Shown in pieces: positions 61,088-64,000 of a stretch of DNA of 64,000 nt. Position numbers and translations under genes: made by a program. The DNA is taken from NCBI RefSeq assembly GCF_000717335.1, contig NZ_JNYZ01000031.1:45541-109540 (forward strand), written 5' to 3'. Numbering within the stretch: the stretch's first letter is position 1; every line of letters begins with the position of its first letter. A model generated the notes under the pieces. The model was not told the DNA's origin and did no database searches. It saw only the letters and a program-made list of their open reading frames with translations. Source of the DNA: Amycolatopsis jejuensis (GTDB taxonomy: Bacteria; Actinomycetota; Actinomycetes; Mycobacteriales; Pseudonocardiaceae).

Positions 61088-63773
61088 TCGCGAGGTCCGC
61101 AGCCCGCTCCGCCGCGTCGGTCTCGTCCTCGTTGTCGGCCTCGGCCGCGTTGAGGAACCAGGTCACCGCCTCGTCCTTGCGCCCGGCGGCGGCGAGATTG
61201 TCGGCGTAGGCGTAGAACAGGCGCGCACTCCACGGGTCCCGCTTGGCGGCCTGAAGATCCGGCCCCTGCAACGAAACGACCGCGGCATCCACCTGCCCGA
61301 GATCCCGCCGCGCCCCCGCCGCGACGATCGCGAGCTCCACCTGCGTCCCCCTGGTGAGCCGTTCCTTGTCGGTCTCCTTGGCGAGGTCGAGGGCCCGCTC
61401 GGGCCGCCCGAGAGCCCGCTCGGCGTCCGCGATGATGGCGATGTGCTCGTCACTGCGCGTCATCCGCCGGACGGCCCGCAGCTCCGACAACGCCTCCTGC
61501 CAATTCCCGGCATGGTAAGCAACCAGCCCAAGCCCTTCCCGGACGATCGGCACGCGCGACGCCTTGGTCTTCGCGTAACGCGCATGCTCGAGCGCCGCCT
61601 CGGGGTCGGTGTCCACGAGCCCCCCGGCAGCGACGAGATGCTTGCCGACGGTTTCGGCCAGCCCCTTCGGCAAGGTCCGCAGCTCCCGCCGGACCTCCTC
61701 GTCGAGATCGGAGAACTCGATGTCTTCGGGGAGCTCCGGAGCTTCGAGCAGTTCCCGCGCAAGAGCTACGTCGTCGGCGTCGGCACCGCGGCGCTGAATC
61801 CGGTCTTCGCGACCTCGCCGATCTTGCCGATCTTGCCGGTGGTCGCGGTTGCGGTGGTCGCGGTTGTCCCGCTCCCGAGGCTGGCGGTCGTCCCGGGACC
61901 GCCAGTCGTCGCGTTCTTGGCTGTCGCGGTCCTGAGCGTCGTCACTCTCCGACGCAGGGCGGTCGCCGCTTTCCGCCTCTTGGCGGTCGTCCCGGCTCTC
62001 CCGAACCTCGGCACCATCACCCCGGCTGTCGTCGCCCGACTCAGCGTCGACGCCCACCACCGAGCCACCCTCGGCGACGTCTCCCGCGCCGGAGGTCCCG
62101 CCCTCCGCAGCATCGCCGCCGACCGCCGCTACTGCAGACTCATCAACCGAACCGGCCTCATCAAGCTCGCGGACATCGCGCAGATCGTCTCGGCCTTCCC
62201 GGTCGTTTCGCCGGTCCGCGGAGCTGCTGGACCGGTCGTCCCTCCGGCCCCCACCGGAACCACCACGCCGGTCATCCGCCCCGCCGCCACCGAATCCGCC
62301 CCCGTCACGACGGTCGCCACGGAATCCGCCCTCGCCTCGCCGGTCACCACGGAACCCGCCACTTTCCCGGCGGTCGCCACGGAAACCACCCGATCGTTCA
62401 TCGCGCCGCCCGTCACGGGAGTCGCCACCCGCAGACCGGTTGTCACGGAAACCGCCACCGTCTCGCCGGTCATTGCGGAATCCACCCGAATCCCGGTTCC
62501 CGCCACGGAAACCGCCGTCACGGGCCCCCCGGTCGTCCCGGAACCCACCGCGCGAATCGCGGCCACCGCCCGACTTCCCGGAGCGGTCACCGTAGCCACC
62601 GCGATTGTCGCGATCGCCATAACCGCCACGACCACCCTTGCCGCCGCGATCCTCGTAACCACCGCGGCCACCACGGTCTTCGTAACCACCACGGCCACCA
62701 CGGTCGTCACTACCACCGCGGCCACCGTGGGCAGTCTTACCGCCACGGTCGCCGTAACCGCCACGGCTGCCACGGTCGTCATAACGGCCACGGTTGTCAC
62801 GATCCCCGGACCCGCGGCGATCGTCGCGGTTGCCGTACCCGCCACGGTCGCCGCGATCGCCGTAACGACCGCGGTTGTCCCGATCATCGGAGCCACCGCG
62901 ACGGTCGTCGTTGCGGAATCCGCCGGAACCTCGCCGATCGTCACGGAAACCGTCGCGCTGGTTGTCCTTGCCGCGGTATCCGGATCCACTACGGTCGGAA
63001 TAGCTGCCGCGACGGTCGCCGCCGGAGGAGCCGCGCTCGCCGCCCGAATAGCCGCGACGCTCCCCTCCGGAGAACTTGCCCCCTCGCTCACCACCGGAGT
63101 AGCCACCACGGTCCCCACCGGAGTAACCGCCACGACGGTCACCACCCGAACTGGTGCCCCGGCGGTCGTCATCCCAGCGACGCGGCGAGCGATCCCCGTA
63201 GGACGACTTCCCCTGCGGGCGGCCGGATCGGTCCCCGTAAGAAGATTTGCCCTGCGGACGGCCGGAACGGTCCCCGTAAGAGGAATTGCCTTCCGGGCGC
63301 CCGGAACGGTCCCCATACGAGGATTTACCTTGCGGACGCCCAGAGCGGTCACCATAGGAGGAATTCCCCTGCGGACGGCCAGAGCGATCACCGTAGGAAG
63401 AACTGCCCTGACGACCGGACCGGTCACCATAGGACGACTTGCCCTGGGGACGGTCGAAGTCCCGCTTGCCGCGGGGCCGGAAGTCCCGGTCGTCGTCTCG
63501 TTTGCCGGCGTAACCGCGGCCTTCGCGGGGGCTGTCACCGGAGGACGGGCGGCCCGCGAAGCCGCCGGAGCCTCGGGCTCCTCGGTCGTCGCGGCGGGGG
63601 CGCCCCTGGTAGCCGCCGTCTCGGCCGCCTCGGTCCTGCTTTGCGCCGCGCCGGTCGCCCCGGGGCGCGTCGGAACGGCTGCCGTGGGAGTCCCGGTCGC
63701 GGCGAGCCGACCGTCCGGACCCATCATCCGCTGAGTCACGCCGACCGAACTCGGACACCTGGCCTCCTGCCAT
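61080..63773 (-). CDS. Large RGG-rich protein with C-terminal TPR domain
   Basis: 897 residues from ATG 63773 (GTG 63758 with GGAGG before it is a strong alternative). The C-terminal ~235 residues form a tetratricopeptide-like domain (LAETVGKHLVAAGGLVDTDP, then GNWQEALSELRAVRR), matching Rv1691. Before it are ~660 residues of Gly/Arg/Asp low complexity. These include seven 13-residue repeats of type SSYGDRSGRPQGK at about 113-200, many GG-FR-D and R-GG motifs, and an acidic stretch before the TPR. Such RGG regions bind RNA and can phase-separate. It lies directly downstream of the rRNA operon, which may be coincidental. Confidence 0.8.
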   Translation of the reverse strand: MAGGQVSEFGRRDSADDGSGRSARRDRDSHGSRSDAPRGDRRGAKQDRGGRDGGYQGRPRRDDRGARGSGGFAGRPSSGDSPREGRGYAGKRDDDRDFRPRGKRDFDRPQGKSSYGDRSGRQGSSSYGDRSGRPQGNSSYGDRSGRPQGKSSYGDRSGRPEGNSSYGDRSGRPQGKSSYGDRSGRPQGKSSYGDRSPRRWDDDRRGTSSGGDRRGGYSGGDRGGYSGGERGGKFSGGERRGYSGGERGSSGGDRRGSYSDRSGSGYRGKDNQRDGFRDDRRGSGGFRNDDRRGGSDDRDNRGRYGDRGDRGGYGNRDDRRGSGDRDNRGRYDDRGSRGGYGDRGGKTAHGGRGGSDDRGGRGGYEDRGGRGGYEDRGGKGGRGGYGDRDNRGGYGDRSGKSGGGRDSRGGFRDDRGARDGGFRGGNRDSGGFRNDRRDGGGFRDNRSAGGDSRDGRRDERSGGFRGDRRESGGFRGDRRGEGGFRGDRRDGGGFGGGGADDRRGGSGGGRRDDRSSSSADRRNDREGRDDLRDVRELDEAGSVDESAVAAVGGDAAEGGTSGAGDVAEGGSVVGVDAESGDDSRGDGAEVRESRDDRQEAESGDRPASESDDAQDRDSQERDDWRSRDDRQPRERDNRDHRNRDHRQDRQDRRGREDRIQRRGADADDVALARELLEAPELPEDIEFSDLDEEVRRELRTLPKGLAETVGKHLVAAGGLVDTDPEAALEHARYAKTKASRVPIVREGLGLVAYHAGNWQEALSELRAVRRMTRSDEHIAIIADAERALGRPERALDLAKETDKERLTRGTQVELAIVAAGARRDLGQVDAAVVSLQGPDLQAAKRDPWSARLFYAYADNLAAAGRKDEAVTWFLNAAEADNEDETDAAERAADLANE

Positions 63774-63880
63774 AGACAACTCTGGAATTCTCGTGGCCGG
63801 CCCATCACGAGGGCCGACTGACCATTCTACGGGCCCGTACGGACCAGCCTGCGCGCGGGCGGTCCGGCCGCAGACATGAA

Positions 63881-63930
63881 GCTGGGCCCCGGGAGCACCC
63901 CTGTGTGGGGGTTCTCGACCGGGGCCCAGC
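63881..63930 (-). terminator. rRNA operon terminator hairpin
   Basis: GCTGGGCCCCGG at 63881-63892 pairs with CCGGGGCCCAGC at 63919-63930, with a nested ACCCC/GGGGG stem inside; on the minus strand it is followed by TTCATGTCT. It is 10 bp beyond the 3' end of the 5S gene. A second hairpin (CGGACC/GGTCCG) follows near 63840-63866, upstream of the TPR gene. Confidence 0.85.
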
Positions 63931-63940
63931 CCTGATGTTG

Positions 63941-64000
63941 AGTTCGGCGGTGTCCTACTCTCCCACAACCCTTCGGTTGCAGTACCATCGGCGCAATCAG
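63941..64000 (-). rRNA. rrf: 5S ribosomal RNA, 3' part
   Basis: The minus strand reads GCGCCGATGGTACTGCAACC, then GGGTTGTGGGAGAGTAGGAC and CGCCGAACTC, the conserved 3' half of actinobacterial 5S rRNA. The 5' half and the rest of the operon lie beyond base 64000. Confidence 0.92.

Noticed and set aside
61041..63734. 897-codon open frame antisense to the RGG/TPR gene
   Set aside because: Long Thr/Val/Ala runs are the mirror of Gly/Arg/Asp repeats; no start signal and no domain.

Overview
The window is high-GC DNA with frequent GTG and TTG starts and four-base stop/start overlaps, typical of a filamentous actinomycete. From about 32.9 kb to the right end, the core genes lie in the order known from Mycobacterium tuberculosis Rv1691-Rv1713: TPR protein, HAD-IIA, small ORF, tlyA, nadK, recN, steA, mctB, pyrG, NUDIX, xerD, parA-like, scpA, scpB, pseudouridine synthase, cmk, der. 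Extra genes are inserted between them. An EthA-like monooxygenase, a Pls/PosA-type NRPS-like protein and abundant intergenic repeats suggest a Pseudonocardiaceae member, probably Amycolatopsis or a close relative. This is inferred from remembered family features; no search was run.

Layout: 0-3.6 kb holds surface-glycan genes: a partial GT-C/GT2 fusion, a GtrA protein and an SQD1-like sulfoquinovose synthase. 3.66-10.8 kb is a tightly overlapping five-gene cassette of SWIM zinc finger, DUF5691, MoxR-type AAA+ ATPase, DUF5682 and VWA protein. It has no assigned function that I know of and is the best candidate for an undescribed system. 10.8-13.8 kb is rich in tandem repeats and carries a lone cysteine-free bL36 gene and an ethA-like monooxygenase. 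13.8-22.6 kb is a uronic-acid catabolic locus: PL8 lyase, ketoglutarate-semialdehyde dehydrogenase, a frameshifted hypothetical gene, glucarate dehydratase and KdgD on the minus strand, divergent from an IclR regulator and uronate dehydrogenase. Together they would convert lyase-released uronate to aldarate and then 2-oxoglutarate. 22.7-27.3 kb is a hydroxyquinol (resorcinol-type) pathway: AraC regulator, a maleylacetate reductase/hydroxyquinol dioxygenase fusion and a flavin hydroxylase.

27.4-32.7 kb has an M1 metallopeptidase and the NRPS-like membrane protein. 32.98-35.9 kb is der-plsC-cmk. 36.1-39.8 kb is an inserted K+/H+ antiporter pair and a secreted CocE/NonD hydrolase. 39.85-45.6 kb is the chromosome-partitioning block, xerD and a NUDIX gene, followed by pyrG. 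47.4-52.8 kb is an insertion with aroA, a GntR regulator, an acyltransferase and a chitinase with a DasR-like operator. 52.9-63.8 kb returns to the syntenic core, ending with an RGG-rich TPR protein. The window ends inside a minus-strand 5S rRNA with its terminator.

Three copies of an imperfect palindrome of about 59 bp sit immediately 3' of genes at 27.3, 32.9 and 37.7 kb. They look like a genome-wide interspersed repeat that may end transcription.
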